Source: Numida meleagris
Taxonomy: Eukaryota > Chordata > Aves > Galliformes > Numididae
Length of the DNA: 64,000 nucleotides
Reading direction: 5' to 3'
Assembly (NCBI RefSeq): GCF_002078875.1
Contig: NC_034414.1
Location: 16,027,428 to 16,091,427, forward strand
The position numbers and the translations under genes were made by a program. Numbering within the stretch: the first letter of the stretch is position 1; the number at the start of each line of letters is the position of its first letter. The notes below the pieces were generated by a model that did not search any database, was not told where the DNA came from, and saw only the letters and a list, made by a program, of their open reading frames with translations. This document shows positions 15,001 through 27,600 of the stretch, one piece after another.

Positions 15001-18000
15001 CTTTTCAGGGCCAACAAGCACCAGCAGGGCCCAATGTCACCCTGTCCCTAAGTAGCAGTTGAGACCAATGAGCTATGCATTAAATAAAGTTTGCAAGACA
15101 TAGGTTTGGAAGCCAAAGAGAAGCATTAAAACTATCCCTCTTCCTCCTGGAAGACACCATGAATTTAAAGTGTTTATACAGGGCAAAGAGGAGAAAGAGC
15201 AACATTACAGACTATGCTGCCAGTTGAAAGCTCCTCCATCCACAGGCTGACAGATGCTGGCAGAGCCTTCATGTGAAGAAGAACTTGCCCTTTTCCCTTG
15301 CTTTTCCTTAGGCCACAGAGTCAGATGCTAGCAATAGGATAGATATTAGAAATTCCTCCCTCCTTTGAGGATCAGGGCACTGGAACAGGCTGACCATGGA
15401 AGCTGCAAACACCCCATCCCTGGAAGCATTCAAGGCCAGGTTGCTTGGGGCTTTGGGCATCCTGGCCTGTTGGAAGTGTCTCTGCCTATGGCAGGGGTTT
15501 GGAACTAGGTGATCTTTGAGGTCCTTTCCAACTCAAACCATTCTACATCAGACAAAGCCAGGCAATGACAATGGCTGCTCCTTACAAGATCTTCAGCAGC
15601 CTACAAAGAGGGACCTCAGAGAGCCTGTCCCTCTCAGAACAGCGGTAAAGTGAAGAATGAGGAAGCGCTCACCGTGGTCTGCCATCTCCTCACTCTGGGT
15701 GATATCCACGATGGCAGCTTCCACCTCCCGGTAGACGGGTGGCAGCACACGGACAACTTCAGGGAATAGCTCATTGTTCCTCACATGTTCCAGAATTGTG
15801 GCTTCGAGCTTTTTGATATCATGGTGATCTGTGCAGTTGACAGCAACCAGGTCTAAGATCTGAAAGACAGAAAGCACATACCTGCCAAAAGCAAAGCCAG
15901 CAGAGGCCACCGTGATGATGGCCAGTGAGGTGACAGGGTGACCTAATGCTTTAGAGGCCACCAAGGAGGTGGAGCAAGGTGTATGCCAGTAAGCATTAAG
16001 CAAAATGCTAGATACCCTGCTGAGGAAAGCCAAGCAGCTATCTGTTTGCCCAGCGATGCTCGATATTCTTGGATGGTTGCCACACTATACAGACAACATG
16101 CTGAGCAAGTGCCTGGCCCAGCTTCAGTAAGAGTTTGGCTTCAGACACATCCCGAAGTTCCTTCCAACCTGGCCTCCCCTGCCACTCTACAACAAGGACA
16201 GGGCAGCCTGTACAGACGGGCAAAGCACCCCTTCCATGGAGAGGGCACCTCCATCACCTTTGCCATGAGGGCAGTGAGGCTGCTCGGAGGAGCTGTGGAT
16301 GCCTCATCCCTGGAGGTGTTCAAGGCCAGGTCGAATGGAGCCTTGGGCAGTCTGATCTGGTAGGTGACAGCCCTGCCCATGGCAGGGGGTTGGGGCTGGA
16401 TGGTCTTTAAGGTCCTCTCCTACCCAATCCATTCTGTGATTCTAGGATTACAGCTCTGTCTCTGTATTGCAGCTGTCCCCAGAAAACCATCCGCCTGCAC
16501 CACGATATTTGCAAAATAAATTTCTTTGTCCTATTTCCCCCCCCTTTTGAAGGAGTGGAGGACTAGGCTGAAAAAAACAAAGTGGATATGTCTTCATACA
16601 ACATGCAGTTGCCTCACACTCCTCCCCAGGCCCTTGCTACAAGCCATGAGCAGAGATGTCCATCAGAGAGCAGCGAGAAGGAACCAGAGGGTCACAGTCA
16701 GCAGTTACGGCCCTGTGGTTCGTATGAAATGTTGCCACCTTGATCCCAACCCCATGCAGCTGCTGCAGTAACTAACTGCCTGATTTGTCAGCAGTGGGTA
16801 ACCATCCCTATTAGGACGCTGTGCTAGGTGAAGCCAGTCCATGACATACCACCTCTGCATCAGCCACCCTACTAAACCTGCCCATGTGAGCAAGCCCAAA
16901 TCCTGCAAGCTTGCCTAGTTTCCCTAACAGCTGCAGTAAATCCACAGTAATCTCAGCCCTACGGTTAACGTGCAACTCTCCATCTCCTTCAGCCTCTCCC
17001 ACTGGTCCACATAAACCTCAGGCTCCTCACTCTCCTCCAGATTGTTGATGAAGTGAGTGAGGTTGCTCTTCCTCTCTGCCAGCATGGCCGTGATCTTGGC
17101 CATGATGTTGGACCTCTTCTCCTCCACCTCTTGCTTCTGACAACAGTCCACGTGTGTTCCCACAGGAAGCACCACCGAGTTTGGGACTCGCATGAACAGG
17201 TTGTTGATCCAGAAACCAACAAGGTCCTTGAAAGCATCATCATTAGTTTGGTACCTAGGGAGGAAAAGAAAGAAAAGCCCAAGTTCACATCTAGTGCTTT
17301 TCCATAAGCACAGGCCTAACCATGCACTCTGTGCTGTCCCAGGGACTTTCTATAGAAGAATTCAGATGTCCTAAGTTGTCATGGACCATACCCAAGCCCA
17401 TCCTTAAGTTGCCCATCCTTAGTCTAAGCCATTTAAAGCTGGGTGCCGTAGCAGAGCCCTTCCCTGTTGTGGATGGGAGCAGGATTCGTCTGTACCGAAA
17501 AGCTCAACCCTGATGCGCTCTCAATTTTCAGGGTGCACCAGAAGCCTTGTAGAGGTATTGCCAAGGCAGAAAGCAAAGCTGGTGACCACTTAGATTATCT
17601 TGTCAGAAGCTAAGATACACCTGATGTCTCAAAATAGAGGAATTTGTTAAGGTGCTTTAATAAAATGTATGATCTACAAAAAGAGGGAGACAGAGAGCTA
17701 GTTAGTGCTGCTGAGAAAAGAGCACTTACCTAGATGCAATGGAAATGGCATCAACAATGGAAACAGAAGGGGAAAAGTTACCCACTCAAGATACATTTTC
17801 CTTTTCCCACTTTCCCCTGAATTCAGCTCTTACATGTGAAGGTTGATGACGAGGATGACAAGTGCCTGTGGCGTGATGAACACGTGGTGTGTCATGTAAT
17901 ACTCCAGCTGGCCAGCAAAGTCCCAGAAGAGAAAGGTGAAGTCCTCAATCCGAAACTCACTGATCTCTATCCCAACTGTTCGCTCTTCCTTGGGCACCAG

Positions 18001-19702
18001 TTTGGCTTGCCTCTGCTTCAGGCTTTTGCAGATGGTAGATTTCCCAGCCAGCGAGGCCCCCAGGAACATGGCCTTGATCCTCTTGTCCTCCTGCCCTGAA
18101 CCATGTTGAAGCTGGTTGAAATAATTCAGGATCTGCTGGACACCACCTGCACACACCTCACTGGGTGGCTCCCTGAGCGGGTTCCCGTTGGCCTTGAACA
18201 TTTTCAGGGATTGTCCCTGGAACAGCTCCCTGGGGAGCTGGCGAAGGGCATTGTTCTGCACATGGAGCTCCTGTAGGTTCGTCAGCTGCAGGACCGGCTG
18301 GGGGAAGGTTCGGAACAGGTTGTTGGAGATGTTGAGGTACTGGAGGCTGCCTCCACAAGCTGCCAGGTCCTTGGGAAGAGCACTGAGACGGTTGTTGTTC
18401 AGCCGCAAGTGTTTAAGCCTGGGGAGATGGCAGAAAATGCCCTCTGGGATGACCCGGATTTGGTTCTGATTCAGTTCAAGCTTCTCTAAATAGACCAGGC
18501 TCTGGATTTCATTGGGAAAGTCCACAATCTCGTTCTTGGATACGATGAGCTTCTTCAGGTTGCCAAGTTTAGAAATGCCGGTGATGCTCCTGAGTTTGTT
18601 CCTGTCGAGGTCAAGGCTTTCCAGGCTGGGGTTACTGAGGACTGCTGGAGGCAGCACGCGCAGCCTTTGGGTGGAGAGCGTCACCTCCCGCAAACAGTCC
18701 TGCTCCTGCCCTGGCATATGGGACAGCAAGGGTGGTTAAGGACCGGTTGGAAGAGAGACTTTCACTTAAGGCTGCAGGTCATCGGGTCCCTTGAGACCTC
18801 GAGCTTGGCAAAACATTAATTTAGCCCAGCATGGAAAAGCAGAAGCAAAACACAAGAGCCGCCTGAACAGCACAACCACAGCAAGAGGATCTTGTCTGGG
18901 CCTGAAGACACAGGAAGCCATAGAAGAAACGTTGCCCACCAGACTTTGACCAGGAACCCAAGAGCCACATAAACAGCTTTGCTCTCACTACAAGAACTTC
19001 AGCAGTAGATGCATCTACCCTAATCTCAGCTGTGGGCCAGCAGGACAGAGATGCCACGTGGAGGATTGCTGCTCTCCAAATAACTCGCTGTCGCACTGCC
19101 GCCCAGCCCCAGCTCCAGCCTGCAGCCGGGGGACGTGCTGAGGCCAGGGCTGGTGAGCACAGACACTTCCTCTCTCACATCCTCACCCTCCAGATGGGTG
19201 CTGCAATTCCCCGAATTGCTGCAGCTGCCAGCCTGATGCTGGGCAATAACGCAGAGGCAGCGAAGGTCTCTCAGAGAATAGGGAACAGGCAAAGGGAGCT
19301 GCAAATGGGCTACAGGCAGTCCCAGGAGGGGCTACTTAGAGAAAAATGATTTGCACGTGGGGAGAGTTAGGGTGAGGGGATGAGGATGACACAACATCAG
19401 AACAAAACATGGTTGAACTCGCTCTCCTCTCGTTTCACTTCCTTGCTAGTTGATGTCAAGCATGTAACTCCCTTGTGCAAGATGCCCTGCTCAGGAATGA
19501 CTTGCCGGCTTTCATCACCACCAGCTAAATCTGAAGCATGCAACCAGCCCTCCTGGAAAGCAAGCTCTGACCCACTTCCAAGCACCTCTCTGCCATTTCC
19601 TCCAGAAAGATAAGCCCCAGGATCCCCCCCCGCCCCCCGACCCAGGCCCTGTGAGCAGCACAAAGCTCTGGGCAGCTACTCACAGGCTCTGGGCTGGGCC
19701 AT
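12033..19702 (-). CDS. MFHAS1-like LRR-Roc-COR (Roco) protein
   Basis: Roco-family protein: leucine-rich repeats, Ras-like Roc GTPase, then COR region. Eleven exons in transcript order: 19702-19684, 18710-17834, 17254-16963, 15859-15673, 14930-14740, 14651-14164, 13375-13218, 12988-12829, 12727-12657, 12273-12167, 12050-12033. All phases fit, giving 855 residues (human MFHAS1 is about 1050). About seven LRRs occupy residues 35-190. The P-loop GASLAGKS is at 224-231, the switch motif DFAGQ at 270-274, and THVD at 332-335 stands at the guanine-specificity site. There is no kinase domain. MFHAS1 modulates Toll-like receptor signalling; that role here is inferred. Start: ATG at 19702 has a strong context (GGCCATGG) and splices in phase to exon 2. 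The alternative is ATG at 18717 inside a longer exon 2, which has an in-frame stop just upstream. Only the first residues differ. Confidence 0.85.
13620..13853 (+). repeat. CR1 LINE 3' fragment
   Basis: Lies in an intron of the Roco gene. It shows the usual CR1 tail: GGAGGCATTCAAGGCTGGGT, then TTGGGCAGCCTGATCTGGTG, ending in CATTCTGTGATTCTATGAT. It is on the plus strand, antisense to the host gene. Confidence 0.85.
15350..15545 (+). repeat. CR1 LINE 3' fragment
   Basis: Roco-gene intron. CR1 landmarks are GGAAGCATTCAAGGCCAGGT, TTGGGCATCCTGGCCTG and the final GAGGTCCTTTCCAACTCAAA followed by CCATTCTACA. Diverged and 5' truncated. Confidence 0.8.
16240..16446 (+). repeat. CR1 LINE 3' fragment
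   Basis: Roco-gene intron. Contains GGAGGTGTTCAAGGCCAGGT, a TTGGGCAGTCTGATCTGGTA segment and the ending CCATTCTGTGATTCTAGGAT. Same orientation as the other CR1 copies in this gene. Confidence 0.85.
17834..18710 (-). other. Roco exon 2: all LRRs plus start of the Roc GTPase
   Basis: One 877-nt exon encodes the complete LRR array and the first half of the Roc domain up to NLHM, where the split ATG codon joins exon 3 (YQTNDDAF). Repeats follow the pattern LxxLxLxxNxLxxLP, for example LKHLRLNNNRLSALPKDL. The acceptor follows a pyrimidine-rich stretch and reads ATATGCCAG; the donor is GTAAGA. Confidence 0.85.
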
Positions 19703-22700
19703 GGCCCTGTAGCGTGGCACCAGCTGGATCCTCTGTTCGCTCAGTCTCCCCTTTTCATTTCCTCCTGTTGTCTGGCTCCCCGCCTCCCCGTGCTCTGTCT
19801 GGGAACCCCACCCTCTTTCTCCATCCATCCCCAGGGCAGCTCCTAACAACCCAAGCACCCCTGGCTGGAAACCAAGCCCTCATTCACCATGCTGAAGTAC
19901 CAAGAGAAAGGGATTCCAGTCTCCTATCTCCAAATGCCTGGAATTTGCAGGACTTGGGAGCTGACCCCTTCTCAGGCCCTCCACTATTTGCATTTTCTTT
20001 TCCTACGCTTATCAGGTAGAAAACAGCAAAACTGCATAGCAACTTAATTGTTCTTAAATCCTCATGGTGGAGCAAGGTAAGGCTCCTCTACCAACATGTA
20101 CTGCTTGATAATGAGGAAGCATGTCCCACACAGAAATGACCAGCCCCCCCAAGTCCCTGGCCCCCCAGTGCTGTCTGCAGGGCCTTGCATAAGACAGATC
20201 TTCGCTTCTGCAAGGACACCACTCTGTTTCAGTGCTACTACATAAAAACCAGAGAACTTATTCCTATAAAGATCTCTTCCAAAGCCACTCTAGAGGTCAT
20301 CTATGTGATGAAGATCACGTAGGAGCGGGTCTCAAGTCAACCTCCACTTTGGTGTTACTACAGTTGTGGAGCAGGGAAAGGACATCCACAGGCTACACTA
20401 CCACCCAACTGCAGCATGCATTCAATACACAGAACTTCTTCCTCGTGTAACTTAAGGGGTAACCACTTCCAGGATGGGTTTTTCAGCTTCAGTGCTCCTC
20501 TAGGCAATGCAGGTGCAGATGTAATTAAAATATAACAGCGCTAACAGTATATACACTTCTGCTATATCTTGTGCCAGGCTATAATCTTTACTGCTAATTT
20601 AAGGCTAGGATCAACCAAAAATTGAATGTAGAAAATCAGTCTGAGAAGAAACCAGACTGTTTGTTATGGTCTTTCTGGTCAACAACATAGTTGCTTCCAT
20701 TATTTAACCAAACTTCATTTTTCAAACCAGCTATCCTTCTTTGTGTATATGGGTTATTCCAGAATCATACCTACGACAATCCAAAGGTGTTTCATTTTCA
20801 GCTTCAGTATATTCACAACCTAGATCAGGCTCTCCTCCGGTATCAACAATACCACAAAGGTTTCTGAACTTTATCTTGTCAAGAATTCTATAAGAAGCAT
20901 TTCTATTTACAATCCCATACCTACCAGTTAGGTGTATATTGTAGCTGAAAGTGTAGCTTTAAAACAAAGTCTTCTCTTCCAGGTGCTCTTCCATAGTATG
21001 CCTAAAAAGAGGATTCATTCCAAAATTTTCAAAGGAACCCAGAACTTCCCAACTCTTTGTTTATACTCCATTTATACTTTGATCTGAAGAACAGAGCAGG
21101 GAAAACCAACTCCAGAATGCTCTGGGCCTGTCAGCAGCACATCGCTTGGATGATGAATCATGGCAGTGAGGTGTTTCGCTAGGCCAGACTGGGGAAAAAG
21201 AATAAAAAGGCCTAAACTCAGCCACAGTCAAAATCATAGGATGCAAGTATGCAGACAGAAACCCCTCAGAAGCCTCAAGATAGAGGTCAGAAGATCAGAG
21301 CTCACTGAAAAGTCAGGTATATCAGCAACAGATCGGGAGCCTTGCTATTATTTTGTGAGCTAATCCCATGCTCATCAGGAAAAATACAGGCTGAAAAGTT
21401 GTTTGATAAAAAAATCATCCCGGAGAGCCTAACTGTTTACTCTTTAAGATAAGCAGCAGGACTACCTTCAAAGAAGGTAGTTCCCATGTGCACTCAGATT
21501 TACTGCTAACTGTTCCAGCAAACCAGCTATGTTCAGTTCCCATTGAAAGAAACAGCCAGCTCCTCCCTTCAGCTTGTTAAATGCCTAAGGCAGGCAAAAG
21601 GAGAAAGGTGTTTGTGTCAGATTCAAAAGTGCTGAATATATTTCTAACTATTTCAAACGATCACTTCAAGCATTGGTTGCTCTGCAGTTCTGCTCACGGG
21701 AACAAGGGGTGCTTTTAAAGAAAGCAAGTTGAAGTCATTACACATGCAAGACTCCCTGCTTCTTGAGAAGAAAAGCAGTCCTCCTCCTCCCTAGGAGGAA
21801 CAATCACTTATCCAACTCCAATCTTCTAGAAACAGAGCATTCCTTATGCGTGCATTTTTATACAGAACCGCCAGAGAAAGAGGCAAACAAATGAGACCTG
21901 CTATGGGACTAAAACCATTCAAAATAACTTTATAAATTCTGTCACATTTCTGCTTTGTACATCAGTTCAATCTTGTTCCTCAAGCTTGTTACTGAAAATT
22001 CACAACGTTTGCTTTTTGTTTCAGTTTTCCTGAAAGGCAGACACAAAACCAGCCATCAGTGCGTTATTTACAGAAGTGCAACATAATCTCCCTCCCCAAA
22101 ATCAAACTTTTCACTAACGAGATACTTCCAACAGAATGAAAATAAACACCACATCTTGAGCAGTGTTTCTGAAGTCAATTTATAAAGGTTAGCTCATTTC
22201 TGCAATCCCCAAACGACAGAGCGAGTAAAGCATCGCTCACCATCGAGCAGGCTAAAAATACCACATTTCAAGTATTAAATCAGAAATTTCTAAAGACGAT
22301 CCATATTTCGATAAATAAACACAAGGGAAACAGTATACAGCTCTCAATATACTGTATATGAAAAGTGGTGTCCAGTTTCAAACTTTTAGCAAGACAGGTG
22401 CACAGCCCAAAAATGTGATCAAAGTAACCCTGAAAACGGTAGCAATCCGGGAGTCCTAAATGCAAATCTCTTCTTTGTTTCTCCTGGAATTACTCTGCTG
22501 GTCTGAGGCATTTGATTGTTATCGAGTTCTACATCTATAGGTAATAAAAAAAAAACAACAAAACTCCAAGCTCATTCCCATATGGAAACAATTCAAAAGC
22601 AGGTTCAGCAGATAAATCCTATTATAATCTTGCTTCTCTGCAATTTGTTTTTGATGAGATGTTACTGCAGATCTGTTATTCCTTCTGGAACAATGTTCTC

Positions 22701-22746
22701 AGCCAGAAAAAGTTCAAGTCAAGTCACATTGGCTGCAAGCTTGCTC
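18711..22746. other. Roco intron 1 and the interval to PHRF1 3' end
   Basis: 18711-19683 is the first intron of the Roco gene, and 19703-19760 its likely 5' UTR. The remaining sequence up to 22746 includes the PHRF1 3' UTR next to its stop. No canonical AATAAA on the minus strand was found below the PHRF1 stop down to about 20000, so the 3' end is not placed. No other exon is supported. Confidence 0.5.
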
Positions 22747-24699
22747 TCAGTTTTCCATTTCACGAGCATCTTCACCATCGGACTTCTTATGTTTCCTCAT
22801 ATGTTTGTACTTTTCCACATACGCCTTCACCAGATTAGCTACCTTCACAGGGTTGATCTCTCCACTTTTGCTGTGGCAGATCTACAAGGGATTAGAAAAG
22901 GTATTCAGTCAGTGAAAGGTATTACAGCAGCTCAGGAAGACAAGTGATCAGGAAACACTAAGCTTCCCAGAAGGACCAACTCCTACAAAGGCTCTAGAGC
23001 CTCATGCCAGGGCACGTAAAGTAGACAACAAGGATTAAAAAGTTCTCACCAACATCAGGTTAGGTCTATCCTCTATAGCTATTTGTAAAATGCACAACAT
23101 ATCTTGGTCTAAATGCACCCAAGCACGTCATATCAAACTCCTATCTGTGATGAGTGCTGCCATTCCTGTCCTGTCTCGAACAGTTCAGTCTCTGCTCTGT
23201 AACAATGAAACTTCCTGAGCAGATATATCCAAGTGTCAGAATAACCTGGCACAAGAGCCTAGGCTAACGACTTCCACAGAGATGTGTATCACTACGCCCA
23301 CAAGAACTGTATTAGAACACCACTACAGTAGTTATGCTTGCTCAAAGACTAGCTAAGAAGTCCTCAAAACCAGCCATGCCCTGTAACCCCAGCTTGTCTC
23401 TTCTGCACAAGTAATATTTAGCCCCAAGAGATGGACGCAGTTGTGCTTTCACACCTCTGCCACCGCAATAGGTGGAACAGTGCTCACTGGCAAGATTCTA
23501 CCTTAAGGATCCCAGAGATCACCCCAGCACTTATCTACTGAGCACTAACTGAATGCAGAAGTGTCTCCGCAGGTAGAATTAGTCACTTTTAATGCAGGGC
23601 TTTCCTGTGGTTTCTAATTAACATAGCAAACTGCACTGCCGTTGTCCAGCAAATTCTACACAATACGTGGTAAGTAAGTGTTAACTTCCCATTTTTTTGA
23701 TGATTTAGAGGAAGCAATGCTCAGAGAGAAAGAATGTGTCAGTTCTGAGGACCCGTTCTGAGGCATGTAGCATCTGTTCCCTCTCACCCAAAGAACTAAA
23801 AACTCAATCATTGTTCAGAGAAGCGTTCAGTGACTTTGTCAGCAACGGGTTTTGCTCAGGTCTTCCACAAACTGGATCTGTGTTTCATACAGGTCATGCA
23901 GGAGATGTGGAACTGCAGTCATTATCTCAGGAATTTTGATTTACGACAGAATTTTCCAGCGGTATCAGGGAGGCAGGGCAGAGAGAGAATACAGCTCTCC
24001 AGGGTATCATTTAACTGCCTCAACATTAATTGCTTTCACAAGACAGCATGCATTTTTCTAGTGATAAGGTACTATTTTTCCAGCCACAATCTGGTCAGCA
24101 CTAAGTTTTGAGGCAAAAGTCAATGTCAGCCAAATTGCCAGGCCCTCTTCTAAAGTCCAGGGACATCACAGATGCCCAAGGAATTAACACACAAAAGTAT
24201 TTTTTAACTTTATGAGAAGCAGCTTGACAATTTTGGATGAAGTTATTAATGAAAGAGATTTAACACTTTCCACTCAAGATACATGACATGCAACACTTCA
24301 GCTGAGGCAGCTTAACCTACCTGATCCATGCCACTGAAAATATCTTTTTTAAAAGGAACAGTCTGATAACTCTCAACAGCACTGCTCAGTCTTGCTTAAA
24401 ACAACTAGTGCGTTACCACAGCACTGTGGAGACCACGTCAGAGTCCAAAGATCTGCTATTTTAATTACACACATTAATTAAGCACAGTCACTGAAGCTTG
24501 CAAGTGCAATTGATAGTACTGCCACCTGTTTCATTATCTACACAGCTCCTCCCCCTTGCTGTCACCTTACCTTTTGCACGGCTTTTCGAAGAATGTTCTT
24601 GTACTCCTCCTTTGTAATCTCCCTCTTTTGGTAAAAGGGTTTGATAGCAAGTTTCACTTCTTCTACAGCCCTCTCCTGCATGTGAAGCTTCTTCATGTA
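22747..24699 (-). other. PHRF1: PHRF1 C-terminal CTD-binding (SRI-like) exons
   Basis: Exons 24699-24571 and 22881-22747 encode a helical, charged segment ([20 protein letters not shown], then [20 protein letters not shown]) ending at the TGA 22747-22749. This is the most conserved C-terminal part of PHRF1, thought to bind the polymerase II C-terminal domain. Confidence 0.85.
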
Positions 24700-27600
24700 C
24701 TGCAAGCCAAAGAAAAGTTTGTTACCATGTGTTAGAGAAACTTTCTGAATCTACTTTTCTTAGAAGTGCTTGAACAATGAAAATACTCATTTCACCTTTC
24801 AAAAAAACAGGTAAGAATCGGTCTCAAAGGATCTGCTTTACTGTAAATCACAATCTTGAAACAAACCACACTTCATGCTACGAGGAATCCTTGTTTCGTG
24901 TAAAAACAGGTTTTAACAGGTGAACGTAACATCCACTTAGTAATCTTCATCTCTTTCTCCCCTTCCATCAGCTCTGAAGTAAACATCTATCCATCAAAAT
25001 ACTAGCAGAATTTAAAAGTAGCAAGTCATAGCCACACATGGGAAGCCGCAGGTATCTCTAAAATTGCTCTAAAAATTACGGAGTTGCTTAGAAATTAAGG
25101 ATTAGAGATGGCATCAAAACTTATTCAAAAAAAAGTTCCTAAAAACTGCTGTTCAGAAATGGAGGTTCAGTGGGGGATCTCTCTTCACCAGTTTAACTTT
25201 ATAGCAGAAAATAAAATACCTGGCAAAATAACCGTTTTTATGTTAGCATCCACTGAGAGCTTAGAGCAGACAGTCTGTATAGCAAATCCAAAACTCAACA
25301 GCAAAGGACTAGCACTTGCAAAACCTCCAAAGTATTTTACAATCTCGGCATTTTCAGTGCTCATTAGCAGCAGGGTACAGTCCTGCCTCTCCATATTGAT
25401 GTTTACTTCAGAACTGAAGGAGAGAATTAAAAAACAAACAAACAAACAGGTGTTTGGAGAAGCCTGGTTTTCTGAAAGGGACTTCCAAACATTCACACAA
25501 GAACGTTTCAGCACTGCGAGAACGTATTAGATACTTTAAAAACCAAGATTTTATAAGAGTTATGAAATAAGTTCAAATAAACAGCTCAGTAGTGTGCTGC
25601 TTCTAGTTTCTAAATAATGGCTAATGCTTCAAGTAACAGGATTGTAGGTTGCATGTGCAATTCTAGTTACGCATTTGCTACTTGATAGCATCCACTCACT
25701 TCCTCATTCTTCGTTTTATCCACTTCAGGTTTCGGTGGTTTGATTTTTTCTTCTTCATTTCCAACAGAAGCAGCTTGAATTCCTGGTTCAGATGCAGTAG
25801 CCAGGCTGCCCGGCTCTGGAGTCAGGCTCTGGCCTGCCACACAGCCCAGCGCAGGAAGACTGCCCTGCATGATGAACTGAACTGTGGGCTGGCTGACAGG
25901 TGCGTAGGGGGGAAGGCTTGAGGGCAGAGGTGGCGTCAAAGGTATATTTTGACAGTACACCTGTGAACCAGATACAATTCCATTAATGCACGTACTTACG
26001 AGAGGGAGCATCAGATCAGGATTTTCAGAGTACCTTTTATCCACTGGAATAGGCAGGAAATTATTAGTTTAAATCAGGAAAGCTACAGTCCACCCCTCAG
26101 CTAGGTCTCTGCGCACCAGGAACTAGCAAAAGCCCCACTCAGCATGTCACTGATAGAGAGCATAGAGGCAAAGACTGATGGCACAGACTAATGCCAACTG
26201 GCCAATTTTTACGACCACGATCAGTGAGATGCTGACAGCTTCTCCAACAACATAACTGCTGATCAAGTAAGTGCTGAAAGCAGAAGTTGCACATATAGTG
26301 CGGAATGAAAGGAAAACGCGTTTCTTCAAATGTAAGAACCACCTAAAAGATAAAATGATTAGAGGATTGCTGAGGAGCATGGGCTTTATGAAATGCGCTA
26401 TGCACAGAGGAAGGCCAACTCTGTCATGAGTGGTGGGTGTTGCACAACGAGGGCACAGATGAGGTGGGATGCCTTCCATGACACTTGGCTGTCAGAATAG
26501 GAACCAACCTGAGAGGAATCTAGATCAGGAAACATAGGCTCAGGAATCATATAATTGGTTGGAGGAGGCTCATTTAACTGCACCTGATTTAATGTTTGGT
26601 TCAAGTCCTCTGCTTTCCAGGCCCCTTCTTTTGCTCGCTGAAGTTTGTAAAATGGCATCCCTAGGTTCCCCAGAAGAAGGGGAAAAAGAAAAGAGAAAAC
26701 AGAAAAAGAGGAAAAAAAAAAAAAAAAAAAGAGAGAACAAAATCAACCCAATGGGTCAAAGATTCAAAGCAATTGTACATTAAACAAAAAACATCCCAAA
26801 ACTCCACCAAAACCAATGAAGGATCTAACAAGGCTGTATATAAAGACTTGGTTTAGCAATCATTAACATTTTAAAGCTTCTGATAATAGAGGACTTGTGC
26901 AATTGCTTTTTAGTGGGTTTCCACAGGAACCACACAGCTTTGTCAATACACACAGCACGGGCAGCCAAGTCGGACTGTTCTTAGCAGCTTTGGCTTATCA
27001 CTGCTCACAGGAGCGAGCTACAGATGTGCCACACTACTCTGTTTCGAGAAGTCTTACCGAATTCTGAAGGAAAATCATTCTAGTTGACTATAAAAAGCAT
27101 AGAATGCAGACTGTCAGTTCAGAGATCAGGTTGCAATATGTGCTTCAAAGCCAACCAAGTTGCCACCGGCTAGACAAGCTCTGGAAGTGACAGCATGTCA
27201 TCTCTGATTCATTAACATGATTCGCTTTGTGATTTTAACTAGTATAAAATACAAGGCTTTCAGGATTGAGGATCATCCCAGTTCAGACCACAGGCACCCA
27301 AGCCCTAAGCCTTACACAGCCCACTTCAACTGCTGTTTGCTTTCCCAGAGGGACTTACTTGGAGCTCTTCCGGCAGACAACACACCACTTCCTTCCTCTT
27401 GAAGATTCCAGGTCACTCTTTTCACAGGTGCTTTAGATTTCAACACAGGACCCTGAGATACTACCTCCAGTTCAGGCTGACTGAAACTACCAGTCTTCTC
27501 ATTTGACGCAAGGCACTCATCTTTAACCTCTCTCACACAATCTGCTGTTTTAGAGGAGCTCTGAACTGGTACAGCCTCGGTCTGAGCGTGCATCATAACC

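Noticed and set aside
17710..17800. Possible extra exon in the Roco gene (CTAG then GTAAGT on the minus strand)
   Set aside because: Exon 17834-18710 joins 16963-17254 directly in phase with conserved Roc sequence; inserting this piece is not needed and gives no recognisable protein.
19032..19349. A 105-codon plus-strand frame near the Roco 5' end
   Set aside because: No homology, no splice or promoter support, and it lies in the first intron of the opposite-strand gene.
23694..23775. C/D snoRNA-like boxes (TGATGA and CTGA) on the plus strand
   Set aside because: It is antisense to PHRF1, has no clear terminal stem, and such short boxes occur by chance.
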